Shown: positions 36,110-45,306, counted from the first letter of the stretch. The stretch: 64,000 nucleotides of DNA from Lacticaseibacillus paracasei subsp. paracasei (GCF_000829035.1 NZ_AP012541.1:2356001-2420000), one strand, 5' to 3'. A program made the numbers and translations. Notes: generated from the letters alone by a model not told the origin.

Positions 36110-37225
36110 TTAGTCAGCATAGTTGAAGTGTGTTAATGGTGCGTGCTTCACATCAGCAATCGTCTTAGTGCCAGCAAGTTGCATGATGATTTCAAGTTCG
36201 TGATCAATCTGCTCGAACACGCTTTGAACACCTTCTGCACCACCCAAAGCCAAGCCATAGATCACTGGCCGGCCAAAGGCAACTAGATCAGCACCGGCTG
36301 CTAACGCTTTGAAGGCGTGACTGCCGCGCCGAACACCAGAATCAAAGATGATTGGAACGCGCTTGTTAACTGCCTTTGCGATCGCTGGCAAAACGTCGAA
36401 GGATGCCGGACCACCGTTCAACTGACGGCCGCCATGGTTGGAAACATAAATCGCGGCTGCACCGGCACCAATTGCGCGCAAAGCATCTTCAGGAGACTGA
36501 ACCCCTTTGACGATGACTGGCAGATCGGTGTATTCGGCAATTCGACGAACATCGTCTTCACTGATCTTTTGAGCAGCAGAGGCATAAATCTCGCCAATTC
36601 CTTTGCCTTTACCGTCACCGGCTGAATACTTTTCCAAGTTCGGCATTGGAATTGGGAACTGGAAGTTGTTAATGATATCTTCTTCACGATAACCATCAAC
36701 AGTGGCATCAACCGTCAAAATGATGCCCTTCACACCGGCCTTCTTAGCCTCATCGAGCAAGCTCTTGTTGAAGTCCCAATCCTTACTCATGTACAGTTGG
36801 AACAACTGCGGTGCGCCATTGCCGGCCGCGGCTGTATCAGCGATGGATGTTGAGCTGTAGGTACTCTGAGCCATCAACCCGCCAACAGCTGCAACGCCCC
36901 GCGCAGTATCTTTTTCGCCTTGGCTATGAGCCAAACCTTGCGCAGCAGTCGGTGCCATCATAATTGGCGTCTTGAGATCAATGCCCAAGAAGTTGGTGGA
37001 CAGATCTGGAGAATCAATGTTGGACAATGCCTTAGGAACAATCTGAGCGTGATTAAACGCCTTTGTGTTTTCGGCCAAGGTCCACTCATCTTCAGAACCC
37101 CCGACGATATAACCATAACCGCCAGTAGGAATAATCTTCTTTGCTTCATCTGCCAATGACGGCAAGTTCAAAATGTTCAATTTCTTTTCTGCATCGCTTT
37201 GTTCGTAACCATTAACAACTGTCAT
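36110..37225 (-). CDS. lox: FMN-dependent L-lactate oxidase (alpha-hydroxyacid oxidase family)
   Basis: 371 aa. The FMN/substrate motif SNHGGRQLNGGPASFD contains the catalytic His and substrate Arg; other signatures are LTVDATVDGYREEDI and IIFDSGVRRGSHAFKALAAGADLVAFGRP. Family members oxidise L-lactate to pyruvate; oxidases form H2O2 while dehydrogenases use quinones, and sequence alone suggests the oxidase group common in lactobacilli. The ATG at 37225 follows GGGAGG. An AT-rich promoter region with TTATAA lies upstream. Confidence 0.88.
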   Translation of the reverse strand: MTVVNGYEQSDAEKKLNILNLPSLADEAKKIIPTGGYGYIVGGSEDEWTLAENTKAFNHAQIVPKALSNIDSPDLSTNFLGIDLKTPIMMAPTAAQGLAHSQGEKDTARGVAAVGGLMAQSTYSSTSIADTAAAGNGAPQLFQLYMSKDWDFNKSLLDEAKKAGVKGIILTVDATVDGYREEDIINNFQFPIPMPNLEKYSAGDGKGKGIGEIYASAAQKISEDDVRRIAEYTDLPVIVKGVQSPEDALRAIGAGAAAIYVSNHGGRQLNGGPASFDVLPAIAKAVNKRVPIIFDSGVRRGSHAFKALAAGADLVAFGRPVIYGLALGGAEGVQSVFEQIDHELEIIMQLAGTKTIADVKHAPLTHFNYAD

Positions 37226-37347
37226 GTGTAAAAAGCCTCCCAAAATTGCTTACTTATCAGAACACAGATAAATGTATCACTTATAATTAGTAAGTAAAGG
37301 GATTTTGCTAATTTTTTGTAAGTGGTTATAGTGCGGCTTTGTTCCTA

Positions 37348-37379
37348 CAAAAAAAGAACGCCATCTGTCGGCGTTCTCT
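37348..37379 (-). terminator. Terminator of the CsbD-like gene
   Basis: Minus strand: AGAACGCCGACAGATGGCGTTCT followed by TTTTTT. Confidence 0.85.
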
Positions 37380-37412
37380 CTGGTTTGACCAATCGGAGCT
37401 ACATCCCCCGAT

Positions 37413-37619
37413 TTAGTCCTCTTTTTTCTTAGTCTTATCTACAACGTCATTGAACTTCTCGGCTACTTTATCTTTTGCTTCGCCAAGTTTTTCTTTCACG
37501 TCGCCAGCAATCTGTTGGGCCTTACCCTTAGCTTCGGTTGATTCATCACCAGTTAATTTACCAGCGGTTTCTTTAACCTTGCCGCTAACCTTGTCTTTTG
37601 CTGCATCATAATCTGTCAT
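37413..37619 (-). CDS. CsbD family stress protein
   Basis: 68 aa, rich in Lys, Asp and Glu, with the family repeats DKVSGKVKETAGKLTGDES and KAQQIAGDVKEKLGEAKDKV. CsbD proteins are small, probably disordered-to-helical stress proteins of unknown mechanism. A strong AAGGAGG lies upstream. It is a single gene with its own terminator. Confidence 0.92.
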   Translation of the reverse strand: MTDYDAAKDKVSGKVKETAGKLTGDESTEAKGKAQQIAGDVKEKLGEAKDKVAEKFNDVVDKTKKKED

Positions 37620-37708
37620 ATGATTTCCTCCTTCTTTGCTTAATTTAAGGATACCAAGTTGACATTATGCCATGCCACTTTGGGGCTCACGCAACCTCTA
37701 AGGAAAAT

Positions 37709-37743
37709 AAAAAAGTCTGTACAATCGGCGTACAGTCCTTTTC
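37709..37743 (-). terminator. Terminator of the 85-aa protein gene
   Basis: Minus strand: GGACTGTACGCCGATTGTACAG hairpin followed by ACTTTTTTA. Confidence 0.8.
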
Positions 37744-37751
37744 ATTACACG

Positions 37752-38009
37752 CTAGTGACGTGCACCCGGTCGTTTTTCTTCAGGCGCTGGCGGGATAACC
37801 GCTTTGCCGCCTTTTTTAATATGCTTGTAGTTCACGACCGTCTTATTCTTCATATCTTCAACCAGTGAGGCATCATCAGGCGAAAAACTGTCGATTGTCA
37901 GCATTGCCGCGTTGGCATAGAGCTTTTCAACCGTGCCTTTGAAACTCAATGGCACATCTTTTGCTTTACGAACTGATACTTTATCACCAATAACGATTTC
38001 TTGTGACAC
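37752..38009 (-). CDS. Small DUF2187-like protein, 85 aa
   Basis: A small beta-rich protein (IGDKVSVRKAKDVPLSFKGT; NKTVVNYKHIKKGGK). It resembles the DUF2187/YkvS type of short KOW-like proteins; this is a tentative match. It is paralogous to the gene at 38511, sharing the pattern of K-x-Y-x-N-A/S-A followed by TV-x-x-x-K/R-x-K. AAGGAGG precedes the ATG. Confidence 0.65.
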   Translation of the reverse strand: MSQEIVIGDKVSVRKAKDVPLSFKGTVEKLYANAAMLTIDSFSPDDASLVEDMKNKTVVNYKHIKKGGKAVIPPAPEEKRPGARH

Positions 38010-38079
38010 AGAAAAACCTCCTTAAAGGCATTCGCCAGCAAATTCGCCGTGCGGGCTTAACTTGCTGGCGGGTAAGTGC

Positions 38080-38286
38080 TTACTTGGTGGCCTGCACTTT
38101 CACTTTGATCGGTGCATCCAAGTCAACCGAATCACTGAAATGTTGCAACAAATAGCGCTGCATAGCGTCGCGCGCTTCTCGCTTAGTCATCTGATGACAG
38201 ACCCGGGAAGAATCGTGCCGATGCCCCCATTTATCCGTATACTGACCAACGACTTCATAATCACGAAGATGTGCTGCAAATAACAT
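38080..38286 (-). CDS. Hypothetical protein, 68 aa
   Basis: A short soluble protein MLFAAHLRDYEVVGQYTD... with a basic helix MTKREARDAMQRYLLQHF. No family recognised. It lies in a run of small minus-strand genes. The start has only a weak ribosome-binding site (AAGAGGAATC). Confidence 0.55.
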   Translation of the reverse strand: MLFAAHLRDYEVVGQYTDKWGHRHDSSRVCHQMTKREARDAMQRYLLQHFSDSVDLDAPIKVKVQATK

Positions 38287-38510
38287 GATTCCTCTTGACC
38301 ACCTTTATTAATTGTACCATGAGTCGGCACACGTTTTTGTATCACAAGAAGCATTTATACACCCTAGAGGCATCAGTTTCAACTATTCTAAGAAAAAAGT
38401 TTATAAACTGCTATTGACAACGCTGGTGGCCTTGATCTTGCGGCTTTTTACGGCAGCACTCGATGCTGTAATCCTCATTTTAGAGGCCATGCAACTAACA
38501 TCGTCGTTAG

Positions 38511-38762
38511 CTACCCGACACTTTCTTTAACTTGATTTTGTGTTGTTGCTAACTGCGTCGTCTGACTGCGTTTCATGCGATTGAATGCAATGACTGTGCG
38601 ACCAATTAAATCCTGTACGTTTACTTGATCCTGCGGCGCATAATCAAGAATTTCGACCAATGCAGAATTTTCATAGCATTTCTGAATGCGACCAACAAAA
38701 TCATGTTCCATATTGCCATTCGCACGACATAAAACGACCATGCCTTCTTTTGCCTGCTTCAT
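38511..38762 (-). CDS. Small DUF2187-like protein, 83 aa, paralogue of the 37.8-kb gene
   Basis: It starts at the ATG after AAGGGGGAAC. VGRIQKCYENSALVEILDY and IGRTVIAFNRMKR match the layout of the 85-aa protein 0.5 kb away. The upstream 317 bases (38763-39080) are AT-rich and hold promoter-like sequence for the divergent MFS gene (TTGACT near 38912), with no further gene seen. Confidence 0.6.
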   Translation of the reverse strand: MKQAKEGMVVLCRANGNMEHDFVGRIQKCYENSALVEILDYAPQDQVNVQDLIGRTVIAFNRMKRSQTTQLATTQNQVKESVG

Positions 38763-39080
38763 GATTAAGTTCCCCCTTGTTATGTGTTGAGCTAAGGTTA
38801 ACAGGCCGAAAGTTTTATCGTCAACATAAATGATCAATTATATATAAATTTTCATAATTTCGTCACAATCCCGCCAAAAGGCAGTTGAATGCGCTTTTAT
38901 TTTTTGACTTTAATTAAAAAAATTCTCAAAATATTGACAAGTCAGCCGCCTCTTTTTACTGAAAAGTGTTGCTTTCATAGATTGAAAAGACGACACCACT
39001 TGCAAAAGACGCCCTGCTTCAGTATTGACATCTTCACTGAAAAAGCCAACGATAAGAAACAATAGACTCCAAACAAGGCG

Positions 39081-40322
39081 ATGATTTTCGTGGATAGGCA
39101 CATTTTTGGTGCAACTTTCTCTTCACTGCGGTCAACCAATTTCCGCCGCTTCTGGATTGGCCAATGTATCTCTGTCATGGGCACTTGGATCCAACGAACA
39201 ACGCAAACATGGTTGGTCTATCAAATGACCAAATCTGCATTTCTGGTTGGCTTGCTCGCAGCGGCTCAATTTGTTCCTATCATGGCACTCACCTTAATCG
39301 CCGGTACGCTCATTGATCGCTACCCCAAACGACGGATTCTTTTGATGACCCAATTTGGTTTTCTAGTCTTGGGTGCTGCCATGACGATCATCACTTTTCT
39401 AAAAATTGTTCAATACTGGCAAATTCTGGTAATTGCCTTAGGCTATGGCATTCTTCAAAGTTTTGATACGCCAACTCGACAATCCTATGTTATTGAACTT
39501 GTTGGCAAAAAAGACCTCATGAACGGGATTTCATTGAACTCTTCCATTTTCAATTTGGCAAAAATTGCGGGTCCTTCCCTAGCCGGGGTGCTCATGGTCA
39601 CCATAGGAGTGGCGCCGTGTTTTCTAGTTGACACCTTGAGTTACATTGCCATTATTATTGGTTTATTGATGATTCATCAGCAGCATCCTGTTGCCAGTCA
39701 CACACCGCGCCACATCATTGCTGATGTCAAAGAAGGGCTTGCTTACATCGTCCACCATGACAACGTTAAATTAAGTGCCGAATTAATGATGATTATTTGC
39801 ACACTGAACTTTAACAATAATGTCATCATCCCCATCTATGCGCAGGAAGTTTTAGGCCGTGGTGCACAAGGCTATGCCAATCTGCTATCGGCAACAGGGA
39901 TTGGTTCACTGATTGCAGCGTTCCTCATGAGTTATCTGGCTCGGTTTGGCCTACGCCGCGATTTATACCTTCTAGTGGCATTAGGGACGGCCTTGGTTCA
40001 ATCGCTGATGATTTTTGTTCACGTTTATTGGTTGGCGATGATTTTTATGGTTGTCATTGGATTTTGCAACATGGTTTTCTTGAATCAATCCAATGCTGCT
40101 TTTCAGTTCTCTATCCCCAATGAGTTGCGTGGCCGGATCATGAGCGTCTACGTTCTGCTCAACCAAGGCTCTACGCCCATTGGCAGTTTATACGTCGGTG
40201 GTTTAATGGACATGGCTGGCGGCCTGTGGGGGTTTCCTTCCTGTGGTTTGTTGGCGTTGCTGTTAACCATACCGATCCTGCTTAGCCATCAAACAACAGT
40301 TAAGCATTGGCTCCATGCTTAG
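39081..40322 (+). CDS. Major facilitator superfamily transporter (EntS-like)
   Basis: 413 aa, twelve predicted helices. The N-terminal LRSTNFRRFWIGQCISVMGTW and the loop GTLIDRYPKRRILLMTQ are typical of the DHA3/EntS-type MFS exporters. The later motif NELRGRIMSVYVLLNQGSTPIG is also characteristic. Substrate unknown. The start at 39081 has a weak AAGG; a later start at residue 4-5 is possible. It converges with proBA. Confidence 0.82.
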   Translation: MIFVDRHIFGATFSSLRSTNFRRFWIGQCISVMGTWIQRTTQTWLVYQMTKSAFLVGLLAAAQFVPIMALTLIAGTLIDRYPKRRILLMTQFGFLVLGAAMTIITFLKIVQYWQILVIALGYGILQSFDTPTRQSYVIELVGKKDLMNGISLNSSIFNLAKIAGPSLAGVLMVTIGVAPCFLVDTLSYIAIIIGLLMIHQQHPVASHTPRHIIADVKEGLAYIVHHDNVKLSAELMMIICTLNFNNNVIIPIYAQEVLGRGAQGYANLLSATGIGSLIAAFLMSYLARFGLRRDLYLLVALGTALVQSLMIFVHVYWLAMIFMVVIGFCNMVFLNQSNAAFQFSIPNELRGRIMSVYVLLNQGSTPIGSLYVGGLMDMAGGLWGFPSCGLLALLLTIPILLSHQTTVKHWLHA

Positions 40323-40331
40323 ACCGTAAAA

Positions 40332-40383
40332 AATGGCGTTGACACAAACTATCTGTGATCGATAGATTGTGCCAACGCCATTG
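40332..40383 (-). terminator. Terminator of proBA
   Basis: Minus strand: AATGGCGTTGGCACAATCTA and TAGTTTGTGTCAACGCCATT form a long stem followed by TTTTTT. It lies between convergent proA and the MFS gene and could serve both. Confidence 0.85.
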
Positions 40384-40400
40384 CTATTCAAAATAAACTT

Positions 40401-41657
40401 TCAATTTTTCCGGATCTCCCCATTGCCCAAAACCTGATACTTAATCGTGGTCAGTGCGGCTAATCCCATTGGCCCACGAGCATGCAATTTTTGTGTGCTG
40501 ATGCCGATTTCGGCGCCAAAACCAAATTCATAGCCATCCGTGAAGCGGGTCGAGGCATTCACGTAAACCACGGCGGCATCCACCTGCTGTAAGAACTGCT
40601 GACTATTTTGGTAATTGTCTGTGATAATCGCCTCACTGTGCTTTGTATTATGCGCATTGATGTGTTGAATGGCTTCTTCTTCTGAGTCAACGACCTTAAC
40701 GGCCATAATCAGGTCATTGTATTCCGTATCCCAGTCTTCAGCGGTAGCAGCGTGCATACTCGGCACGATGGCGCGGGCACGTTCATCGCCGCGTAATTCA
40801 ACGCCATGATCTTGCAAGGCTTTAGCAATGACTGGCAACTGTTCATTTGCCACATCAGCGTGAATCAAAAGCTTCTCGGCTGCATTGCAGACAGATGGCC
40901 GTTGCACCTTGGCATTGACAACAATCGCCACCGCCATTTGCAATTGGGCATGGGCATCAACATAAATGTGACAATTGCCAGCTCCGGTTTCGATCACCGG
41001 AACCGTTGCCTGTTCAACCACCGCTTTAATCAACCCTTTGCCGCCTCGCGGAATCAGCACATCAATGTAGCCGTTTAAGTGCATCATCTGGGTGGCAACG
41101 GCACGGCTAGGATCGGTGATCAATTGCACGGCATCACGCGGTAACCCTTTTGCTGCCAGCGCATCTTGTAAAACTGTCGCCAACGCAAGATTGCTGTGTA
41201 ATGCTTCCTTGCCACCGCGTAAAATGACCGCATTGCCGCTTTTAAAGGTCAGGGCAGCTGCATCCACCGTCACATTTGGCCGCGCTTCGTAAATCATGCC
41301 AACAACACCCAATGGCACGCGTTTTTGAGCAATCGTCAAGCCGGCTTCGTTCACCCACGCCCTGTCCGTTTGCGCAGTCGGATCATCCAGTGTGGCAACC
41401 TGTCGTACCCCAGCTGCCATGTCGGCAATGCGTGCCTTCGTTAACGCGAGCCGATCAACAAACTTTTCCGGCAAGGCGCTCGCAGCTGCAAGATCAGCCT
41501 TATTTGCCGCCAAGATGGTATCGGCATGCGTCTCCAGCGCAGCCGCCATCGCTAACAAGCCGGTATTTTTCTGTAGTGTCGTCAATTGGCCAAGCGTCAT
41601 CGCCGCCGTTTTGGCTGCCCGCCCCATCTGTTCAAGATCAATTGTCGTTGCGTCCAT
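40401..41657 (-). CDS. proA: Gamma-glutamyl phosphate reductase
   Basis: 418 aa, ALDH superfamily. It reduces gamma-glutamyl phosphate to glutamate semialdehyde with NADPH, the second step of proline synthesis. The catalytic Cys is in [35 protein letters not shown] and [12 protein letters not shown] are diagnostic. The ATG at 41657 follows AAAAGGAG. It lies 88 bases below proB under the same T-box leader. Confidence 0.96.
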   Translation of the reverse strand: MDATTIDLEQMGRAAKTAAMTLGQLTTLQKNTGLLAMAAALETHADTILAANKADLAAASALPEKFVDRLALTKARIADMAAGVRQVATLDDPTAQTDRAWVNEAGLTIAQKRVPLGVVGMIYEARPNVTVDAAALTFKSGNAVILRGGKEALHSNLALATVLQDALAAKGLPRDAVQLITDPSRAVATQMMHLNGYIDVLIPRGGKGLIKAVVEQATVPVIETGAGNCHIYVDAHAQLQMAVAIVVNAKVQRPSVCNAAEKLLIHADVANEQLPVIAKALQDHGVELRGDERARAIVPSMHAATAEDWDTEYNDLIMAVKVVDSEEEAIQHINAHNTKHSEAIITDNYQNSQQFLQQVDAAVVYVNASTRFTDGYEFGFGAEIGISTQKLHARGPMGLAALTTIKYQVLGNGEIRKN

Positions 41658-41745
41658 ATCATCGGTCTCCTTTTTTAGTGCACGCGAGCAAGCTTCTGCG
41701 TCTGCCAACGTGATATGAGCCGTTTAAAAATGCTACTAAAACCTA

Positions 41746-42579
41746 CTATTGAAAACTTTGACTGACACTTGCTGCTTGTTTGGGCTGACCGAACCAGGTA
41801 CCGACTGGGTCGCCAGCCAAGATTTGTAAAATAATCCGCGGATCACGACCACTAGCAAGCACCATTTGTTTGCCAGCACGCATCATCGTCTTGGCGGCCT
41901 TCAGTTTTGTCACCATGCCGCCGGTCCCGAAGCGCGTCGAACTGCCGCCTGCAGCTGCCAGCACTTTGGCAGATAGCTGCGTAATCGTCGGCATGAGCGC
42001 AGCATCCGGATGGCGATTCGGGTCACGGTCATACAACCCGTCAATATCTGAAAGGACGACCAACAAATCAGCGCCAATTTGCTTAGCCACTAACGCCGAC
42101 AATTGGTCATTATCACCAAATGTCGTGCGATGATCCAACTCGTCAACCGCTACACTGTCATTTTCGTTGATCACCGGAATCACTTGCTGAGCCAATAACG
42201 CATCAATCGTGTCCAGCACATGCTGACGATTCATCGGATAATCAAATACATCATGTGTTAGCAGCAATTGGCCAATTTTCGCACCATAATCACTAAACCG
42301 CTGCGTGTACAAGGTCATCAATTCCGACTGGCCAATCGCGGCAAGCGCTTGTTGCTCGGCAATGACAGCTGGTCGTTTCGACATGCCTAGTTCCGCCATT
42401 CCCACGCCAATTGCGCCAGAGGTGACTAACACCAGCTCATAGCCTTGATTATTCAGCGCCGTCAAAGCGTAGGCCAGTCGATCAATGGTTTGCAAATTGA
42501 CTTTACCATTTGGATGAATCAGGCTACTCGTGCCAATCTTCACTACTAATCGTTTACATTGCATCGCCCGTTTTGCCAT
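41746..42579 (-). CDS. proB: Glutamate 5-kinase
   Basis: 277 aa with an amino-acid-kinase domain and no C-terminal PUA domain, as in many lactobacilli. Motifs: VVKIGTSSLIHPNGKVN (ATP/phosphate), VTSGAIGVGM, INENDSVAVDEL, FGDNDQLSALVAKQIGADLL and RFGTGGMVTKLKAA. It phosphorylates glutamate for proline synthesis. The ATG at 42579 follows CGGAGG. Expression is probably controlled by uncharged tRNA-Pro through the T-box upstream. Confidence 0.95.
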   Translation of the reverse strand: MAKRAMQCKRLVVKIGTSSLIHPNGKVNLQTIDRLAYALTALNNQGYELVLVTSGAIGVGMAELGMSKRPAVIAEQQALAAIGQSELMTLYTQRFSDYGAKIGQLLLTHDVFDYPMNRQHVLDTIDALLAQQVIPVINENDSVAVDELDHRTTFGDNDQLSALVAKQIGADLLVVLSDIDGLYDRDPNRHPDAALMPTITQLSAKVLAAAGGSSTRFGTGGMVTKLKAAKTMMRAGKQMVLASGRDPRIILQILAGDPVGTWFGQPKQAASVSQSFQ

Positions 42580-42623
42580 TGCTACCTCCGCTGAATGCAT
42601 ACTTGTCGAGAAATCTAATCTAT

Positions 42624-42807
42624 CAAAAAAAGCACCGCCTTGATCGAGACACCCGTTAAGGCGGTACCATTCTCGTTCAAAGCAATGCTTTGCGCTTTTA
42701 TCGTTATTTAAGTTTTGTGAGACTCATCATACAAGCTTGGATTCGCGCACATTTCAGGACTTTCAGCGATTGTCCTGATCTCTGTGAGGCGCTACTATGA
42801 CTTGATG
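42624..42807 (-). promoter_or_regulatory. T-box riboswitch (probably proline) of proBA
   Basis: Minus strand: the T-box core AATGGTACCGC (42661-42671) precedes a terminator ACCGCCTT / AAGGCGGT (42658-42665 with 42634-42641) followed by TTTTTTT. The upstream part holds GGACAATCGCTGAAAGTCC, typical of distal stem I, and a candidate specifier CCA in GAATCCAAGC. Uncharged tRNA-Pro should stabilise the antiterminator and switch proBA on. Confidence 0.88.
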
Positions 42808-42813
42808 AAGTGA

Positions 42814-42842
42814 ATTGTATGCGGGCAATGACGAAAAGTCAA
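42814..42842 (-). promoter_or_regulatory. Promoter of the proBA T-box transcript
   Basis: Minus strand TTGACT (42837-42842), a 17-base spacer and TACAAT (42814-42819), a near-consensus sigma-A promoter just before the T-box leader. Confidence 0.8.
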
Positions 42843-42895
42843 GCGCAGGTATTCCGAAGCGTTGATTACCGCTTATACGCACGCCTCATCGTTAC

Positions 42896-43090
42896 TCAAC
42901 TCCGAGCAAATAATTGTCTAAGGTGTGCCCCTAGAAGAACCAAGAACCCACTGAGACTGCCACAAACTAAGATAAACTGAAAAGGTTGGCTAACCCCTTT
43001 AAAGAAAAGCAGGTATCAAGCCACCACGATAAAACTCACGGTTAAAAGCAACGCATTTGTCATTTTGTTTTGTTTCTTTTTCGCGCGCAT
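42896..43090 (-). pseudogene. Small two-span membrane protein interrupted by an in-frame TGA
   Basis: From an ATG with TTGGAGG in front the frame reads MRAKKKQNKMTNALLLTVSF and IVVA, then TGA (43016-43018), then YLLFFKGVSQPFQFILVCGS, LSGFLVLLGAHLRQLFARS and stop. The frame is unchanged across the TGA and the second half supplies both the rest of helix 1 and a full helix 2, so the TGA most likely replaced a codon such as TGG. As it stands only a 24-residue peptide is made. A quorum-sensing-type promoter (box B) lies upstream. Alternatively only the short peptide is functional. Confidence 0.6.
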
Positions 43091-43147
43091 CAATCATACC
43101 TCCAAGAACTGCAAAAGATTTTAAAACGACACAATGCTTTCAAAAAC

Positions 43148-43215
43148 ATTGTATCGTACAAGAAAGCATCTAAGCGGGTTCAAAAATAAACGTTGTATTT
43201 GCGCCGATAATCGTG
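43148..43215 (-). promoter_or_regulatory. LytTR-type direct-repeat operator and promoter (box B)
   Basis: Minus strand: CACGATTAT (43207-43215), 12 bases, AACGTTTAT (43186-43194), 32 bases, TACAAT (43148-43153). The second repeat is identical to that of box A; the first matches 7 of 9. The start of the small membrane gene is about 58 bases below the -10. Confidence 0.7.
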
Positions 43216-43343
43216 TGTCACTGCTATCTCGACAACCGAAATTCAGCGGGGATTAAAAACTCTTTTCCGCATCAAGCCAGCCAACCATTTACTGAAATAA
43301 GGGCGAAAAATATAAACTAGGCATAGGCAGTGTCAAAAATCGC

Positions 43344-43880
43344 TCACTGCCGCGTCACCGCCACCCGAAAAGCGTAAATTCTAGGCAGTTCCTCTCCTGT
43401 ATGAATGGCCTGACCATTGGCCGTGATGCCAGTGCGCTTCACGTGAATCTTGACAGGCAGCGGCATTTTGGTCGCATATGGTCGCGGCAAAAGTAGGCGC
43501 TCACTGTAAAAAGTCCCAACTGGTAGGTTCTTGGCGATGGCAACAATACCGTGCCGATCTGCTTTTACCTTATAGGCTTCTTTAGAAGTTAATGGATTCC
43601 CAACTGACCGCCAATGACCATCCGTTGTTCGATAGCGGCGGCGGCCTGAACTGTCGAATCGATAAAAAGCAAAGATGCCGCCAGCAAGTGGTTGCTGCGT
43701 GCCATCCGGAAAGACGGCTAGTTGTTGAAAGAGTGGTCTAACCTTCTTGGCCTCATAAACTGCGGCAACATGATTGGCTTTTAATGGCGTCGGCTCACTT
43801 TCCGCTGAGCCGCTTGGCATGCCCAACATCACCAGCAGCATGCCAAGCGCCGCCAGTCCTTTTATCCCATATTGACGCAT
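43344..43880 (-). CDS. Secreted pilin-domain protein without a wall anchor
   Basis: 178 aa. A signal peptide (MRQYGIKGLAALGMLLVMLG) is followed by a single Cna_B/SpaA-like domain: PLAGGIFAFYRFDSSGRRRY, then YKVKADRHGIVAIAKNLPVG and TFYSERLLLP. This parallels the domain of the SpaE-like pilin ([18 protein letters not shown] ... AGTYYFEEL). There is no LPXTG motif, C-terminal helix or charged tail, so it should be released or held by other means. Near the spaFED region, it may be an accessory or remnant pilin. Confidence 0.6.
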   Translation of the reverse strand: MRQYGIKGLAALGMLLVMLGMPSGSAESEPTPLKANHVAAVYEAKKVRPLFQQLAVFPDGTQQPLAGGIFAFYRFDSSGRRRYRTTDGHWRSVGNPLTSKEAYKVKADRHGIVAIAKNLPVGTFYSERLLLPRPYATKMPLPVKIHVKRTGITANGQAIHTGEELPRIYAFRVAVTRQ

Positions 43881-43992
43881 CCCCACACCCCCAAAATAAG
43901 TCAATTAATATTGTAATAATAACTTTATCATTTTGGCCAAACGATGTGCGAACAAAACAGGTGTTATTAAAAATGCTAGTTTCTGAGGCAAA

Positions 43993-44040
43993 CAAAAAGC
44001 AGTTTCCGCAATCACCTTCTGATTGCAAAATCTGCTTTTG
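43993..44040 (-). terminator. Terminator of the propeller-protein gene
   Basis: Minus strand: AAAGCAGATTTTGCAATC / GATTGCGGAAACTGCTTT followed by TTG. Confidence 0.8.
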
Positions 44041-44068
44041 GCTTCTCTCTTACTGTCAAGCCACGCAA

Positions 44069-45292
44069 TTACTGGACTTGGCCTTTTTTAACCAACACTG
44101 GCAAAATAATGACCCGATCCATGTAACTCGGACGATGCATGAAGGAGCCTGCTTCACGATAAGCTTTGGCACCACTTTCAAAGATCATCGAAATGTGCTT
44201 CTCAGAAGGATCAAGGCTGATTTCTTCAACCGAGTTTGGCACGTTAATAATTTTAGATCCTGACTTTGGTGCAGTGAAGTCTAGTTTAGTCCAGCTTTTA
44301 TTGCCCGGAACCCGAATCCAGATTTTGCCTGGTGCGCTGCCATTTGACTGACTGAGCAACGTCAGCCCACTTTTGGCAATGGCAATGCCTTGAAGCCGAT
44401 CCCAGCCATTGTTATACGAATTAATGACTTTCTTTTGAATCAGCGATTTAAAGACCATGTTAACTTCTTGATCGAGTGTTTTGCCGGCAAACTTTGGTGC
44501 AAGTTCCAAAGCCCATGCTTTCATTTGCTTCATCGTGATGGGTGCTGGCAGCCCATTTGCATTGAGCGGTAAGGCAAGGATCGAACGGTTCTTTTTGTTC
44601 TGACCATATTTAACAAAAACCAATTGATTGTTATACAGGGCAATCGCTGAGGTCCGTCTTGCCAAATGAAGTTCAATCCGGGTTGACTTTATCGGTTGTT
44701 GCGTTGCTTTAGCCGAATAGGCATCGATTTCGCGCTGTGACACATAACTGATACCAGCACCTGTTGTCTGCGCGGCATCATCAGACCAAAGCAGTCGTTG
44801 ATGGTCGATGTCATAAGTGATACCACCAACGTGCGATTTGCTCCTTAAAATTAAGGTTTTATTGTACTTAACATTATGCTTGTTCACCTGAACAATGATT
44901 GAATTCAGTTTGTGATTACCATCATACAAGCTCATATAGATCGCATCTTTGGACTGGGTGACCCCTTGAGGCACCCAGTTATTGCCAAAACCCGCTTTTT
45001 TGGTTTTAGCATTGATCGACCAAGCACCGCGAAGTCCAGGAATCACCACTAATTTGGCATCGGTGGCCGCGCGTTTTTCAAGCGGATCTGATTGCCCGAT
45101 AGCTTTAATTTGCTTAATTGCCGCGCTTTTGGACTGCAACGGCCGCGGATCAGCTTCCCATTTTTTAACATCACTTGGCTGATCAACTAACTGGCTGTAC
45201 TGATAATGATCAATCAACGCCCAGCCGCCAAAGCCAAGTGCAACGATACCGATGGCTGACAATACCGTCACCCAAACCCATTTTTTCAACAT
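44069..45292 (-). CDS. Membrane-anchored extracytoplasmic protein, probable beta-propeller
   Basis: 407 aa. A signal anchor (KKWVWVTVLSAIGIVALGFG) is followed by a soluble domain with repeated strand patterns such as IYMSLYDGNHKLNSIIVQVN and GLTLLSQSNGSAPGKIWIRV, suggesting a propeller. No enzyme motif seen. The ATG at 45292 follows GAAGGAGTG. It lies between the anchorless pilin-domain gene and the spaFED operon, all on the minus strand, and may be a surface accessory factor; function unknown. Confidence 0.55.
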   Translation of the reverse strand: MLKKWVWVTVLSAIGIVALGFGGWALIDHYQYSQLVDQPSDVKKWEADPRPLQSKSAAIKQIKAIGQSDPLEKRAATDAKLVVIPGLRGAWSINAKTKKAGFGNNWVPQGVTQSKDAIYMSLYDGNHKLNSIIVQVNKHNVKYNKTLILRSKSHVGGITYDIDHQRLLWSDDAAQTTGAGISYVSQREIDAYSAKATQQPIKSTRIELHLARRTSAIALYNNQLVFVKYGQNKKNRSILALPLNANGLPAPITMKQMKAWALELAPKFAGKTLDQEVNMVFKSLIQKKVINSYNNGWDRLQGIAIAKSGLTLLSQSNGSAPGKIWIRVPGNKSWTKLDFTAPKSGSKIINVPNSVEEISLDPSEKHISMIFESGAKAYREAGSFMHRPSYMDRVIILPVLVKKGQVQ

Positions 45293-45306
45293 GCACACAC
45301 TCCTTC

